A DNA stretch of 64,000 nucleotides from Hyperoodon ampullatus (taxonomy: Eukaryota > Chordata > Mammalia > Artiodactyla > Ziphiidae), in assembly GCA_949752795.1 (NCBI GenBank), contig OX457064.1:39428368-39492367 (forward strand), given 5' to 3'. Made by a program: the position numbers and the translations under genes. The first letter of the stretch is position 1; each line of letters begins with the position of its first letter. Below the pieces are notes generated by a model. That model was not told the origin of the DNA and made no database searches. It saw nothing but the letters and a program-made list of their open reading frames with translations. This document shows positions 51,611 to 63,532 of this stretch, one piece after another.

Positions 51611-51964
51611 ATGGCCAAGAGGTACATGAGAAGGTGCTCAGTATCACTAATCACCAGGGAAATGCAAATCCAAACCACAATGAGATTTCACCTCACACCT
51701 GTTAGAATGGCTATCATCAAACAGACAAGAGATAGCAAGTGTTGGCGAGGATGTGGAGAAAAGGGAACACTTCTGCACTGTTGGCGCGAATGTAAATTGA
51801 TGCAGCCACTGTGGAAAACAGTAGGGATTTTCCTCAAAAAGTTAAAAGTAGAGCTACCATATGATCCAGCAATCTCACTTCTAAGTATATATCCACAAGA
51901 AATGAAAACAGGATATCAAAGGGTATCTGCACCCCCATATCCATTGCAACATTATTCACAGTAG
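51611..51964 (+). pseudogene. L1 ORF2 C-terminal fragment (older L1)
   Basis: About 117 codons of the ORF2 C-terminus remain open, with the intact Cys/His pattern CX3CX7HX4C (CWRGCG then HCWREC) and a YDPAI phrase. The reading frame is lost before the usual end of ORF2. It is a fossil only. Confidence 0.88.
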
Positions 51965-52340
51965 CCAAGACTTATATCTAAATATGTAATAGAATATTAT
52001 TCAGCCACGAGAAAGAAGGAAATTCTGCCATTTGTGACAACTTGGGTTGACCTTGAGGGAATTGTGTTAAGTGAAGTAAGCCAGACAGAGAAAAACAAAG
52101 ACTGCATGGTATCATTTATATGCAGAATTTTTTAAAAAGTCAAGTTCATAGGAACAAAAGTAGAAAAGTAAGTTCCAGGGAATAGCTGGTGGAGGAAATA
52201 GGGAGAGGTTGGTAAAAAGGGTACAAACTTTCAGCTCTAAGATGAATGAAGTCTGAAGATACAAATATATAACATGGTATCTATAGTTGATAACACTGAA
52301 TTAAATAATTGAATTTTGTTAAGGCAGTAGAACTTAAATG

Positions 52341-52341
<1 letters not shown>

Positions 52342-52404
<63 letters not shown>
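52342..52404. repeat. (CT)n(CA)n compound microsatellite
   Basis: About 11 CT units followed by about 21 CA units, inside the 3' UTR of the older L1. Confidence 0.95.
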
Positions 52405-52406
<2 letters not shown>

Positions 52407-52550
52407 GGTAAATATATGAGGTGATGGATCTGTTAATTAACTTGATGGGGAGAATCCTTCCAAAATGTATACGTATATCAAATCATCATCAAATACACTT
52501 TAAATATCTTACAATTTTATTTGTCAATTATACCTCAATAAAGGTAAAAA

Positions 52551-54057
52551 AAAAAGTTCACCGAGTGAACACAGGGATAAAAGGAATTAAGAAGTTTCTA
52601 AATTTTGAGCATGAAAGGTGATATATATTATATCTTTTCAATCTTTTTAAGTGCAATGAAAATTTTAACAGTGGCACTCAGCTACAATTTCTGTTGACCT
52701 CTGATGTGAAATTTCTCTCAAATTAAATCAAGACTATTTAGCTATATAGGGATAAAAGAATCTTGATTTGTTTGAGAAACACATTTGGAAAAGTTATGAT
52801 GAACTTTAATGGGAAACACACTTGTATAGAAGCCTGGGCATAAGGTTGAAATTGATCATCACATTGTTTGTTTAGAAAAGAAAACATAACATTCAAAGAA
52901 TATGTTGGAAGCATTGGATTTCTTCACATGAGAACACACACATTGAAAATTTTGGGGCTTGGGATAAAGCGTAAATTACAGACTACTTTGTTCTTTAGTT
53001 GAAAGTGTTGAGCTTTAAAGATATGCATATATTATTGGATGTACTAAAAATCAGAATACTTTTGCATGGGGAATACTTTCGGGAAAAAAGGAAACAAAAT
53101 AATAGAAACTTTTGAAATTAACAGTGCTAATGACCAGACTTTGAAAATAATTCTACAAATGGAAGAGTGAAATGACAGACAATTTGCAGCAAGCCAGATA
53201 TGTAGGTTTTAGGGGACGGCCTATCATTGTTCGCCTGGGTGGTCTCCCATTTCCCAGAAGAGGGAATTGCTGAGCTTCATGATAGAGTCATGACGTACTC
53301 TGCACCTAAGGGAACGTTATGTGTGGGGAGAGTGGAGGGAGGAGGAATAACTTTTTAAAAAATCATAGAAGGGGGTCAAAAAATCATAGAAGAAACTCTG
53401 TAAGTTATATAAACCAACCCATTTATCCCCAAGAAAAACCACACCTAAATTCTTCCAGACAGATTAGAATCTTTCCTCTTTCTAAAGACCTCCGGAGAAG
53501 GAGTTTCCATTTCCGTACTTTAGTATTGAACAGACTTCACTCTCAAGAGCACTGTTCTCTTGTCTATGTTAAATCGTTCATGATACTGCCAAGATATTCA
53601 TTTGTTCTTATAATATCCTCTGCATGGAGGAGGACAGCTGAGTGAGCTTGCTTCAGGAACTCTCTGTCTATTCCTCTTTCCCCCTTGGCCCTCTTTTCTC
53701 TACACTTAGAATTTCCACTTCTTTAAGGTAGGGATTGCTGGGACCTTTCAGGGGTCGAGCAGATAATATATAACTTGATTTAAGACTGTAGGGAGTGGTG
53801 GCAAAGTGGAGAACAAATGCTTCTCTAAAGGTATTTAATTGCATATTCATTATACACACTGGTTAGGCCAAGCCAAACACTGTATGACTTTGGGGTGAAT
53901 TCTGCTTGAAAGCTGCCCATTTACATCCTTGCTTTAGGCCTTTCCTAGAAGGGTAGGATATGGTAGTCATGTTGCATTTGCCTATGTCTACAAATGAAAA
54001 ACCAAGGCTTAGTTTAGCTCAGGTGAAAAATGATTCTTGTCTGTAGTCTCCAGTATT
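52551..54057. other. Unique sequence, no gene recognised
   Basis: A 15-base direct repeat AAAAAATCATAGAAG is at 53357-53371 and 53378-53392 (period 21). The 108-codon forward frame at 53319-53645 spans it and shows no domain. Confidence 0.45.
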
Positions 54058-54295
54058 AGAAGCACTCTTATTTATTTATTTATTTATTTTGTGGTACGCG
54101 GGCCTCTCACTGTTGTGGCCTCTCCCGTTGCGGAGCACAGGCTCCGGACGCGCAGGCTCAGCGGCCATGGCTCACGGGACTAGCTGCTCCGCGGCATGTG
54201 GGACCTTTGTGGACCGGGGCACGAACCCGTGTCCCCTGCATCGGCAGGCGGACTCTCAACCACTGCGCCACCTGGGAAGCCCCAGAAGCACTCTT
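54058..54295 (-). mobile_element. CHR SINE, short form, reverse, sharing its target site with an L1
   Basis: The body is 54071-54283, with a (TTTA)n tail side and a B box in sense of GGTTCGTGCC. AGAAGCACTCTT flanks it at 54058-54069 and 54284-54295. The right copy is also the left duplication of the L1 fragment that follows. Confidence 0.95.
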
Positions 54296-54509
54296 TTTTT
54301 TCTTTCTTTCTTTCTTTCTTTCTTTATTTATTTATTTATATTTTTTATTTTTTTGCTTTATAACAAATTTAATCAGTTATACATATACATATGTTCCCAT
54401 ATCCCCTCCCTTTTGCGTCTCCCTCCCACCCTCCCTATCCCATCCCTCCAGGCGGTCACAAAGCACCGAGCTGATCTCCCTGTGCTATGCGGCTGCAGAA
54501 GCACTCTTA
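54284..54509 (-). mobile_element. L1 3'-end fragment, 5'-truncated, reverse
   Basis: 54296-54496 is the reverse complement of the L1 3' UTR matching about 1825-1973 of the first L1. A (CTTT)n(ATTT)n tail lies at 54298-54350. AGAAGCACTCTT flanks it at 54284-54295 and 54497-54508. The L1 text ends about 45-50 bases earlier than in the first L1 and lacks its AATAAA. Confidence 0.93.
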
Positions 54510-54639
54510 TTAAAGGTAATTTTTCCTGGACACATATATTCTGCAGGAGATTTTAATAAACATATTAGCTCCAAGATGATTCCCAATAATCCTTGTGTTC
54601 AGTATTCATAGCCTTGTGTGTTAGCCCTGTGTGAGCAGT

Positions 54640-55030
54640 TGTGTGGAGGGTATGGTGTGTGACTTGGTCATGTAAGCATCGCAGCTTTCACCTTTGTCTC
54701 TGGAGGAAGCCAGCGCCATGCTGTGAGGACACTCAAACAACCCTGTGTAGAGGACCTGAGGCTTCCAACCAACAGCCAGCACCACCTTGCCAGTCTAATG
54801 AAAGTCGTGTTGGAAATGGATCCTCCAAACCCAACCGTGCCTTCAGATGATTTCAGGACCAGCCAATATCTGACTACAACTAAATGAGAAACTCCAAATG
54901 AGAACTGCCCGTAAGACCCCTTCCTGAATTCTTCACCAATGGAAACTTGAGATGTAATAAATGCTTATGTATTGTTTCAAGCCACTAAGTTTTAGTGGTG
55001 ATGTATTAGGCAGCAGTAGATGACGTGACA
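54640..55030. repeat. Ancient interspersed repeat, family not named (copy 2)
   Basis: Same phrase order as 37783-38225: 'gaagccagcgccatgctgtg', 'aaccaacagccagcaccacc', 'ggaaatggatcctccaaacc', then an end 'ttgtttcaagccactaagtt' typical of old mammalian repeats. Confidence 0.55.
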
Positions 55031-55149
55031 AATAAAGTTGGTAGATTTTGAGTTGTTCATCCACAACTGCAGGCATCTATCCTTAAAAACAAGTAAAAGA
55101 ATCAATCCTTGTGACCCATTCCTCTCAGTTATTTTTTTAAAATTTTCCA

Positions 55150-55310
55150 GCTTTATTTAGATATAGTTGACATAAAACATTGTGTACCATGAAGGCATAC
55201 AATGTGATGATTTGATATACGTATATACTGTGAAATGATTACCGCAATAAGGTTCGTTAACACATACATCACCTCCCATATCGTCTCCGTTTCTTTGGCA
55301 ATGGGAGGAG
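55150..55310 (-). repeat. Old L1 3' UTR remnant, antisense
   Basis: 'agctttatttagatatagtt', 'gacataaaacattgtgtacc', 'gtgatgatttgatatacgta', 'tgaaatgattaccgcaataa' are antisense L1M 3'-end phrases. Confidence 0.7.
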
Positions 55311-55429
55311 AGATGTTGTGTTCTTCCTCAGGAACGTGGAGCTAGGAAGAATATACAAAGCAAGGCAATTTTACATGGATACGCGTCACATTTTTTTCCC
55401 CATGCCACATTGGTTTTTAATAATTATTC

Positions 55430-55570
55430 ACCAATAGCTAACATTAATTGAACTTTTACCATGTGGCAGTGATATGCTAAGGGTTCTATTAGAGTTGTCT
55501 TCCTATTATCCTTACAATAGCCTTAATAAGTAGCCACTATTACTATATTTTGCCAGTTTACTGCAAGACA
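55430..55570 (-). repeat. MIR SINE remnant
   Basis: Antisense MIR 5' half: 'aatagctaacattaattgaa', 'accatgtggcagtgatatgc', 'ttacaatagccttaataagt'. Confidence 0.75.
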
Positions 55571-56607
55571 ACCCTAAGGAGGTGATGAAATAAGCTGTTG
55601 TCTAAAAAACTATGATGAGAAAAAATGCTACAAAGTTTCACTGCCCTAAAATATCTCTACAAATGCAATATCACAGTTACTTCAGTTTCATGGATATGAG
55701 TATTAACTAGTTAAGTATTTTTCAAAACTATCTCTAAAGAGGGTACTCAGTCAATGAGTACATTTAGCAGGTGTATTTTGTACCTCTTCCTAAGAAACTG
55801 TGTAGCAACTGCACATGAAAGTGAGCAGTTGAGCCCAACTGACAAGGGCACCAGATACTGTGCTCTGATGTCCACTTCTGTCCACACCAAGGCCACACTG
55901 CCCAGGAGTTGTGCCTGGTCGGTGACTGAGTGTGGCAGGGTCAATAAGGCAGCCCTGCTCCCGCAGGACACAGGTCTCCTCTGAAGGATGACTGCCCAGT
56001 GGCCCTGCCCAGATCTCTTAGAACTGTACTACAGTCTAAGACTCTTCTACCCATCCTTTTTCCTTGCCTCTCTCATTCACTGTGGTCAAACCTCGTCATA
56101 TTCCTCTCCCAGGTGTTGTTGCCCCTCGTAAATCTCTCGCATGGCTGGTCCTGTCTTTCCATCTGCTCCTCAGAAGGCCCAGACTAACATTTACTGGTAT
56201 CATATGAAGCATCTATGATCACAATGTGACAAGAAACTGGCATGAGCAAGCCTCAGAGGACTTGAGAAGATTCAGGAGATAAGTAATCTGTTGTATAATT
56301 TTGGTTAAGCAAACTTGTGCTGTACAGAGTCAAGTAAAAGATTACTTATGAGGAGGTTAAGTGGATATCTATTTGTAGCAAAAAAAAGGGGGGGTCGATT
56401 AGAAAAATGAAAACACATAGGATGAGTGTATGTGGTATTCTGTTTGGTGAAGTTAGGCAGATTTATTCTTTACCTAAGTCACACTTTTGGCGCCCTGCTT
56501 CACCTGCCCTCAGCCCACCTCTGACTTTAGCTGCAGCAGAGATAGACAGTTCTGGGCAAGTTCAGACTCAGGCCAACAGCAGCCCATCACAAGCACCTTG
56601 CCAGTGG
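55571..56607. other. Unique sequence, no gene recognised
   Basis: Conflicting frames on both strands at 55747-55984 show no domain. A G run follows an A run at 56380-56395. Confidence 0.45.
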
Positions 56608-56803
56608 TAGGGTTGCCAGATTTAGAAGAGAAAAAAAAGAACATAGGATGCCTAGTTACATTTAGATTTTAAATAAATAAGGAATATAAGGAATAATTTT
56701 TTAACATAAGTATATCTCACATAATATTTATAATTTAAAAAGTATTCACTGTTTATCTGAAATCCTAATTTAACTGGGCATCTTGTACTTTACTGCACCT
56801 CTA
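56608..56803. mobile_element. Palindromic DNA transposon (MER53-like MITE), second copy
   Basis: It begins TAGGGTTGCCAGATTTAGAA. The other half reads, in reverse complement, like the first ('gatgcccagttaaattagga'). It is the same family as the copy at 25523-25700 and more worn. It carries no gene. Confidence 0.7.
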
Positions 56804-58769
56804 GGCAGGAGGGTCTCCACTTTTCCATCACAGAGCTTTTTCTGAAGCCACGGGAGCATCCTCAGCCTGGGTATATGAGCCCAGCAGTGGGGGAGAGTTC
56901 ATGTCCCCAGGAGTAACCCTCAACCAATGGAGCATGGTAGCTGGGGACTGGCATGTAGCACCTGCCCTTCCAGTGGAGGACGAGTACTCTGTCTGTTTCT
57001 CACAGTTTCCTGCACTACTGAGTCCCTGTTCCCTCCAGCAGCAGGTCTCAGTAATGCACACCTGTAATGGCCTCTCCTTCCTTTCTCTTTCTCCCTGCCC
57101 CTTCACTCCTGCTTCCTATGTTGCCCTTCAAGTAAATCTAATTCCATGTCTTGGAATTCACATCTGGGGGACTCTATATTAAGACAACATTCTTATGGAT
57201 AGAAGTAATTATAAACAATTCCTTTCCCCTCAAATAATTTCAAGTAGCCATAAATTTGAAAAATGAGTTTGCAGTAATGAATGATCACCGAATTATATGA
57301 AGATATAATTTTAGATTCTAAGTAAATAAAAAATTATACCATTTACGTTTCAGGAAGGGACATTTTCCTTATCTGACTGTGAATAAAATAAATCACTTGC
57401 TCATATTCACTTATGGTAAAAAATTTTTTTTCTCATGAAAGCAGTAACCCTCCAGTATGTATGAAGTGAGCAACTAAAGCTAATCAAATCTATTTTCTAG
57501 TATATGTACTTTAAAGGCAATAAGAGTTTTTATTTAAAGAAGTAATAGAAACATAGTTTATACAAGCAAATCTGTAGTGGATTTGGTAAGTTTGTGATTT
57601 TTATTCCTCAAGTACTTCTGGTCATCAGTATTAATACTGTGATACTATTGAAGAGTTACATTCATTTTTGGCAGTGTTTCCCATTTGGTCAACCACAGGT
57701 TTCAAGTACCTTTTGACTGTGCAAGGTTCTGCACAAAACAATCAATCATCCCCTTTTGGCTGTTTAGCTGAGGCAGCCAATGACTTGTTCTATCATGAAC
57801 TGAATTCATATACATTCATGAGGCATAGAGAAACACTTCATTGTTTCAGATTGTTTTGTTATTTCAGAATAAATCATTAAGACACTATCCCACCCATAGC
57901 TGGTAAAGAAATACTTGTCCTATGATCCTCACCTTTGTGGTTTGTAGTGTTTCAACCTGCATAGTTTAGCCCACATTACATGGGGGTTTCTTGTTTTGTT
58001 TTGGTTTGGTTTGGTTTTTTTTTTTTACAGTACACTGCATACTTTTTAAAAAAGCACCGTGTTTCTGTTACCTTGTATCAGCAAAAATTGGAAACATCTA
58101 AAAACTGCAATGATGTGTGTCCTAAATTAGAGTGATTTAATTTTCACAGAGTGCGGGACTCATGGCAGAATGGTAAACTAGGTGTGGTCCGAGCTTCCAA
58201 ACTCCATCAATCTCAACCTTTTTTGTCCCTCGTTTATTTATACAGAAGTTTCCAAGAATCTGTTGTAATTGCAAAATTTTGTATCCTGCCAGGTTATCTG
58301 TGTGAACTTCAGTAAGAAAAACAATAGCAGAAGCATCATGAAAACAACTTGCTGAGAAAGCTATTTTAACACCTATGATAAACAGCAAGAGAGGTATTTG
58401 TATGATATTTAAAGCCATCCAAATTCCTCACTTTGTCTGCCTTTGCTAATCAGTGTAATCCTATGCTGGTAAAATCTTGTAAAATCTAGGGAAATAAAAT
58501 CCAGAAACAATGAATCCCAGAGACATAAAAACCACTGAACATTCTTGATCAGCACCAACGTGGTTCTCAGAAAAGACAGTTTATTGGATCTTCCCTAAGA
58601 ATTAAGTTTTCAGCAACAAGCCGATTCAAACATTTATTTTCTCAGATTCTAACAATGGCTATTTGCTTAGGTGGCACAGTGCCTATTTAGAACTTAGTCA
58701 TATTCTTCCCACAGGGATCAACAAAGTTTAAAAGGACAAATGACAATAAACGTGGCTTCACACAGGATT
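56804..58769. other. Unique sequence, nothing recognised
   Basis: A (GTTTT)n-like tract lies at 57988-58027. No exon, RNA gene or repeat copy is supported. Confidence 0.5.
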
Positions 58770-58965
58770 GGAATCAGACACTTGGGTCTGAATCCTGGCC
58801 CTGGATGTATTAGCTAGTGAACTCAGACAATTTATTTGATTTTTAACCCTAGATTTTCTCATCTGGATAATACAGTTGATCGTCTTTATCAAACTATTAT
58901 GAGAATATGTACTAGGCATAGAGTAAGAATCTATAAATTTTAGTTATTATTATTATCATTATCAG
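58770..58965 (+). repeat. MIR SINE remnant
   Basis: Sense MIR: 'tgggtctgaatcctggccct', 'ctagattttctcatctggat', 'tattatgagaatatgtacta', then TTATTATTATTATC. Confidence 0.75.
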
Positions 58966-59839
58966 TCACTGTGCTTGGCTGCAAAGGATAGAACCCACCC
59001 AGCTAGAGTAAACAGAAAAGGAATTTGTTAAATGACCCCGGGTGGCTCTTAGATTATTGAGGTAGGAGTAACAGAGAGTCAGACTTGGAAGTGACTTAAA
59101 AAGGACAATGCCTAAATCAGATGGTAGAGGCTGCTGAGGGATGGATACATACACGGAGCTCACAGAGGAGCTACATAAATTGCGGAGCCCAGTGCAAAGT
59201 GAAAATATGGGGCCACTTTTTTTCAAAAAATAGGAACATTTCCATTAAAGACACTAAAATGTAGAGGTCTTTCCTTTTTTCTGCAGTCTCTCAGCCTGTC
59301 ATGGTGTTTTTTATTTATTTCGTGTTGTTCTAAGTACGGAAAAAACTAAAATCAAAAAATTGTAGTATGAATTTTATCACTCATCTTGGTATACAATGTC
59401 AGTCTTAAATGAAAATATAAGACCATTTCGTTTTTATGCAAAATTACTGCAATCACCACAATTCATGTGTCATAGCCTATACATGCGTATGTATTTTGTC
59501 CTTACTAGAAGAATAGAAACTCTGCACAAAACTATCTCAACTGTTTTTTTTACTTCTTGATACATAGGCATTCTACCAACACTCTCTACCTTTGGCATGC
59601 TAATGAGTAGGGAAGAACTGAAAAGAAAGGAGATATGAATTGTCCTAACTTTCCCTTCTCTTCTATGTCATCATTTTCAGTGTAAGAGATTGCTACTACA
59701 GAGTACTAACAGAAGTAGAAAAAGGATTCCTCAGTTGTTCATGTTTCTTAGAACGACATTACCTTTCTTTGTGTTCTGGTTCAAATGGGAAAGTGTGGCC
59801 TCTCAGGGCTGTAGATTCCCCCCAACACCTCCCTCCTGC

Positions 59840-59841
<2 letters not shown>

Positions 59842-59885
<44 letters not shown>
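59842..59885. repeat. (CA)n microsatellite
   Basis: About 22 uninterrupted CA units. The His/Thr-rich frames across it are artefacts. Confidence 0.97.
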
Positions 59886-59889
<4 letters not shown>

Positions 59890-60562
59890 ACTCCATAGTA
59901 GACATTAATATGTTTACTTTGAGCTTCGCTGAACTTCCACACATAGTGGGGCTACCACAGTGCTGTGCTCATGGGTCAGTAAATGCTACCTGCGAATTGG
60001 CAGTAAGGAGCTGGAGCAGACATGTATAATCATGGACAAATGGTTATATTTAGTATAATCTGGTTAGGGTATTCCTTGGAAGATTTTATTTTTAACCTAA
60101 AAAGGCATATACTTTACTGTCTGAATATTCTTTTCTAAGAAAGTAAATGCTAGTGTCAGAAAATGCATCTACTTAAAGAAACACATGTATAGGCTGAAAG
60201 AGACTGAGCAAAAGATGGTGTATATAAATTCATCCCTGTCCTGTTAGGCGCCAGGATCCTAAGGGCAAAAGTCATCTGACATATTATGTTGCATTATCAT
60301 GATCCAGAACTAAAAAATCCCTACTGGAAAAATTTTCTGGAGCTTAAGGCATCTGTGTTAAACTACAAAGTCAATTTGATAGAGAGATACAGTACTTTGT
60401 CAGTCAGTTCCCAGGGACTTTTTCTAGTGACCTGTCATCAGTATACACCCTCAATATATACCCTCAATATACAGATAAGCCGAACTAGTATCAAGAAATG
60501 CCTCTCCTCAAATAACTGGGTTGATAGAGAGTTACCAGCTGGGTGTCTTGTATTCTTGAAGT

Positions 60563-60589
60563 TCATTTTCAAACTCAGTTTGAAAATGA
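60563..60589. repeat. Perfect 13-base inverted repeat with one-base centre
   Basis: TCATTTTCAAACT, then C, then AGTTTGAAAATGA. The arms are exactly complementary over 13 bases. No T run follows at a distance that would suggest a terminator. Confidence 0.9.
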
Positions 60590-60995
60590 GTTCTATTTTA
60601 ACCTCATATAATTCTTTCAAATAAAATTTCAAGTAAAAGGTTAGTTTTGATGAGTAACATATTTCACTTCATCAGATGCATTACTCAAATAAATGTAAAG
60701 AATTTCTTGGCTATAAGATGGATGGAACACTAATCTTCCTTTTTGTTTTATTTCACTATTGTAAAAGTTAAGACCTTACATTCTGAATCCTATAACAAAA
60801 TGCTAAATTAAGTCAGAAATACACAATTCTTTTTTTATGATAGAAATAACATGGGTAAACTGTCTTCTATTTCTTCACTAATATTTATCAATGCAGATGC
60901 GATGGATGAAATTATATGATACAGATAAACACACAATGGGGGCCATCTTTGTTACTTTATTTCTGGTGTGTTTTTCAGGACTGATGTAAGACCTC

Positions 60996-61095
60996 ATTGC
61001 TCAACAAACATTTGTTAGGATGAATGACTCTATAAGTAAGTTACTATGACCATTCTGATGAAGATGTTGGCCCACTCATAAGAGCTAATAGATTT
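60996..61095 (+). repeat. Diverged direct repeat, copy 1
   Basis: The text from 'attgctcaacaaac' through 'tgttaggatgaatgactcta' to 'agagctaatagattta' recurs at 63149-63247 with about 80-85% identity by eye. The flanks do not match. It may be a local duplication or two copies of an unrecognised repeat. Confidence 0.8.
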
Positions 61096-63049
61096 AGGTA
61101 AAGAAACTTCACAAAACTAGATTTGCTGTTTTGAGTTACTAGCATTTTCAATTCAATTTTAAGAAGTTTTTCAAAAGGGATTAGATCAAGTATTTAAAGA
61201 AAAAAAAAAGTAAAGCTTCCCTGGAAAAGTGGTTGTTTGGGTACTTTTCTAAACTGAATCATGAAGTTATCGAGCACAGCCTATAACAATCTACTAGTTC
61301 TCCCCTTCATCCTTAGCAAAAAAATATTCAGCTGGACTCATGGTGGCTCAGATTAAATTTCCCAGACACTCTTGAAGCTAGATGTGGCCATGTGACTAGA
61401 TTTGAAGACCAAGAGATATGAGTAGAAGTGATGCGTATAATTCAGATTGTGTTGTTAAGAGCAGGAGAATAAAAATCCATCTTATACAAGTCACTGTGAT
61501 TTTGGATTTATAGTACATACAGCCAAATCTTTATTCTAAATAATGCAATACCTGAGAAAATGTTATTGGTGACAAAAATATGGTAAGAACCTGTTAAGTT
61601 TTCAGTGAACTAAATTAATGTAAGATGGGAATATTTGGCTTATACATACATATGTATATATGTATGTATGCATGTGTATGTATTTATGTATTAGTTATTT
61701 AAAGATCTGTCTTCAAAATAATTTCCCCCAATTCTCTACTTGGTTTTGGAGCTCCAATTTTCCTCAGGTATCAAGCCCTTGCCTAATTCGGTTTTGGACT
61801 TTTAGGGGGCTTGAGTGATAGTCAGGTGGTCCTGAAGAGCTTAAAGAGAAAAAGTTGATTTTCCATACTGACATGGAAAGACTTAAGGACACTGTTAAGA
61901 AAAGCAAATTACAAGATAGTGCATAAAGTATAAACCCAGTAAATTAACAAACACAAAAATAAATTTATATATACTAGCTTGGTATGCATATATGCAAACT
62001 CATGTGAGTGTACATGTGTGCATGTGAATGCATAACTTAATAGAAAATGTAAAGATATATGGAAAATTGTTAATAGTAGTTTCCTCTGGAGAAGGGCAAG
62101 CATTTGGAAGGGAGTAAGGTGAAGGTGAAATTTAGCTTTTTAGTCTATATGCTTCTTTACATTTGAATGCTATATAAAGACTGCACTTAGAAATTACTCA
62201 TGGAGTTTATATGTGTGTGTTATGAAGTTGAAATGTATATATTATCAAAATTGAAATATATATTATTTATACTTATTAAATATTTAAATATTTGTATGTG
62301 AGAAAAATAAAAATGAACTTAGGAAGGCATGGTTTGGTTATGTTGCCTGGGAAAAAAGTCTACATTTTTTACTTTAGAGTTAAATTTTCCAGGGTTTGAC
62401 TCCTGGTTCAATAACTTGCAAGCAATAGCTAATGGGTAAGTTATATGTATTCTTTGAAAAGCATAGGTTATAATGTATCCTTGTAGGGTGGCTGCTAAAA
62501 ATATCAACAGACCATTCCCGTACCGATGCCTGATACGGTAAGGGCACTCAATAGATGCTATCACTACTGAGATTACTCTTAAAATGCAGAAAACTGAAAT
62601 CTTTTTGATATATCAGGGTTATAATTCATTAAGCCAGGTAAAAATTATAATGAAGGAAGAGAGGAAGCTTGACGGGAAAAATGTAGACAATCTTTTAAGT
62701 AAGCATACTCTGCAAGTGAACTCAGTAAAGTTACAATTAAAAAATGTTTTATAACATTTATAGCATTATTTATAAATAAATTTATAACATTATAGGTCAC
62801 ATAAAAGATATAATGAAAGAGCTTTATTCAATACAGAAATCAATAATAGCCACAAATATAAGACAACCATGAAAAACCTTAAAAAGGAATCTGTAAACTC
62901 TATATGAAGAGAGGTTTGCCAAGAAATATATAAGAAGACTTGAATAAATTTAGAGACATGTCCTACTCCTAAATGAGAAAACTGAGTTAAAACAAAGTCA
63001 GTTTTTCACAATTAATTGATGTTTGGCACTATTCCAATTAAATTTGCTG
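61096..63049. other. AT-rich unique sequence with old repeat traces
   Basis: 61330-61500 ('tagatgtggccatgtgacta', 'gagtagaagtgatgcgtata') follows an old mammalian repeat pattern that I cannot name. 61640-61692 is an alternating (ATGT)n-rich tract. No gene is recognised. Confidence 0.4.
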
Positions 63050-63530
63050 CAGGTTGAGTTCTCCAGAGAAAGAAATTGAGATGGAATTTAGAGTATAAGA
63101 CATTTATTAGGAATTGACATGTGGGAAAAGGAGGGGGAAAGTAGCAGAATTGCTCAGCAAGTATTGTTAGGATGAATCACTCTATGAGTAAGTTATTATG
63201 GCCATTCTCATAAAGATGTTGGACCATCTCATAATAGCTAATAGAATTATTAATAGAAGGAGAAGTAGACACAAAAATCCTCAGCTAACCAACTGGGGGC
63301 TGGTTGCCCCATGGAGTCATCCCAGGCCAGCTGAAATGACTGATTTTATTACCACTTCTCCCAGGTACCTGATGGAAGTGGCCTCTGGAAGGGCAAGACC
63401 TTGAAGGAGCTGACAGCTGGAAGGTATCTACGTAGTCCTCACAGCTGGGCAATAAGCCCTTCCCTGAAGGGGTTCTGGGCTGTGCATCTCGGTGTCTGCC
63501 ACATTTTGGGAAGAATGTGACAAAGTGATT
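63050..63530. other. Possible old repeat or unique sequence
   Basis: 63055-63125 ('gagttctccagagaaagaaa', 'gacatttattaggaattgac') follows a common old mammalian repeat. 63250-63530 is GC-richer and unrecognised. The 68-codon frame at 63198-63404 has no domain. Confidence 0.4.
63149..63247 (+). repeat. Diverged direct repeat, copy 2
   Basis: Partner of 60996-61095, in the same orientation, about 2.15 kb away. It runs from 'attgctcagcaag' to 'ataatagctaatagaatta'. Confidence 0.8.
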
Positions 63531-63532
63531 TT

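Larger units (their letters stand above)
51050..52550 (+). mobile_element. Older L1, 3' part, interrupted by a SINE
   Basis: ORF2 3' text from 51050 ('gtgactacatcaaaataaaa') is cut at 51245 by a SINE, resumes at 51562 and runs to about 51990. A long 3' UTR follows, including the (CT)n(CA)n block at 52342-52404 and an end near 52550 ('tatacctcaataaagg' then A-rich). It is more diverged than the L1 at 1-2036 and has a different 3' UTR, so it is an older subfamily. Confidence 0.88.
58966..60995. other. Unique sequence with simple repeats and a hairpin
   Basis: It holds the (CA)n at 59842-59885 and the palindrome at 60563-60589. 59170-59260 faintly resembles an old repeat ('gagcccagtgcaaagtgaaa'). 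No gene is recognised. Confidence 0.45.

Noticed and set aside
52342..52404. Regularly spaced repeats as a possible array with spacers
   Set aside because: It is a simple CT/CA microsatellite within an L1 3' UTR. There is no repeat-spacer structure anywhere in the window.
53357..53392. 15-base direct repeat AAAAAATCATAGAAG
   Set aside because: A small local tandem duplication with only six bases between the copies. No tail or inserted element lies between them.
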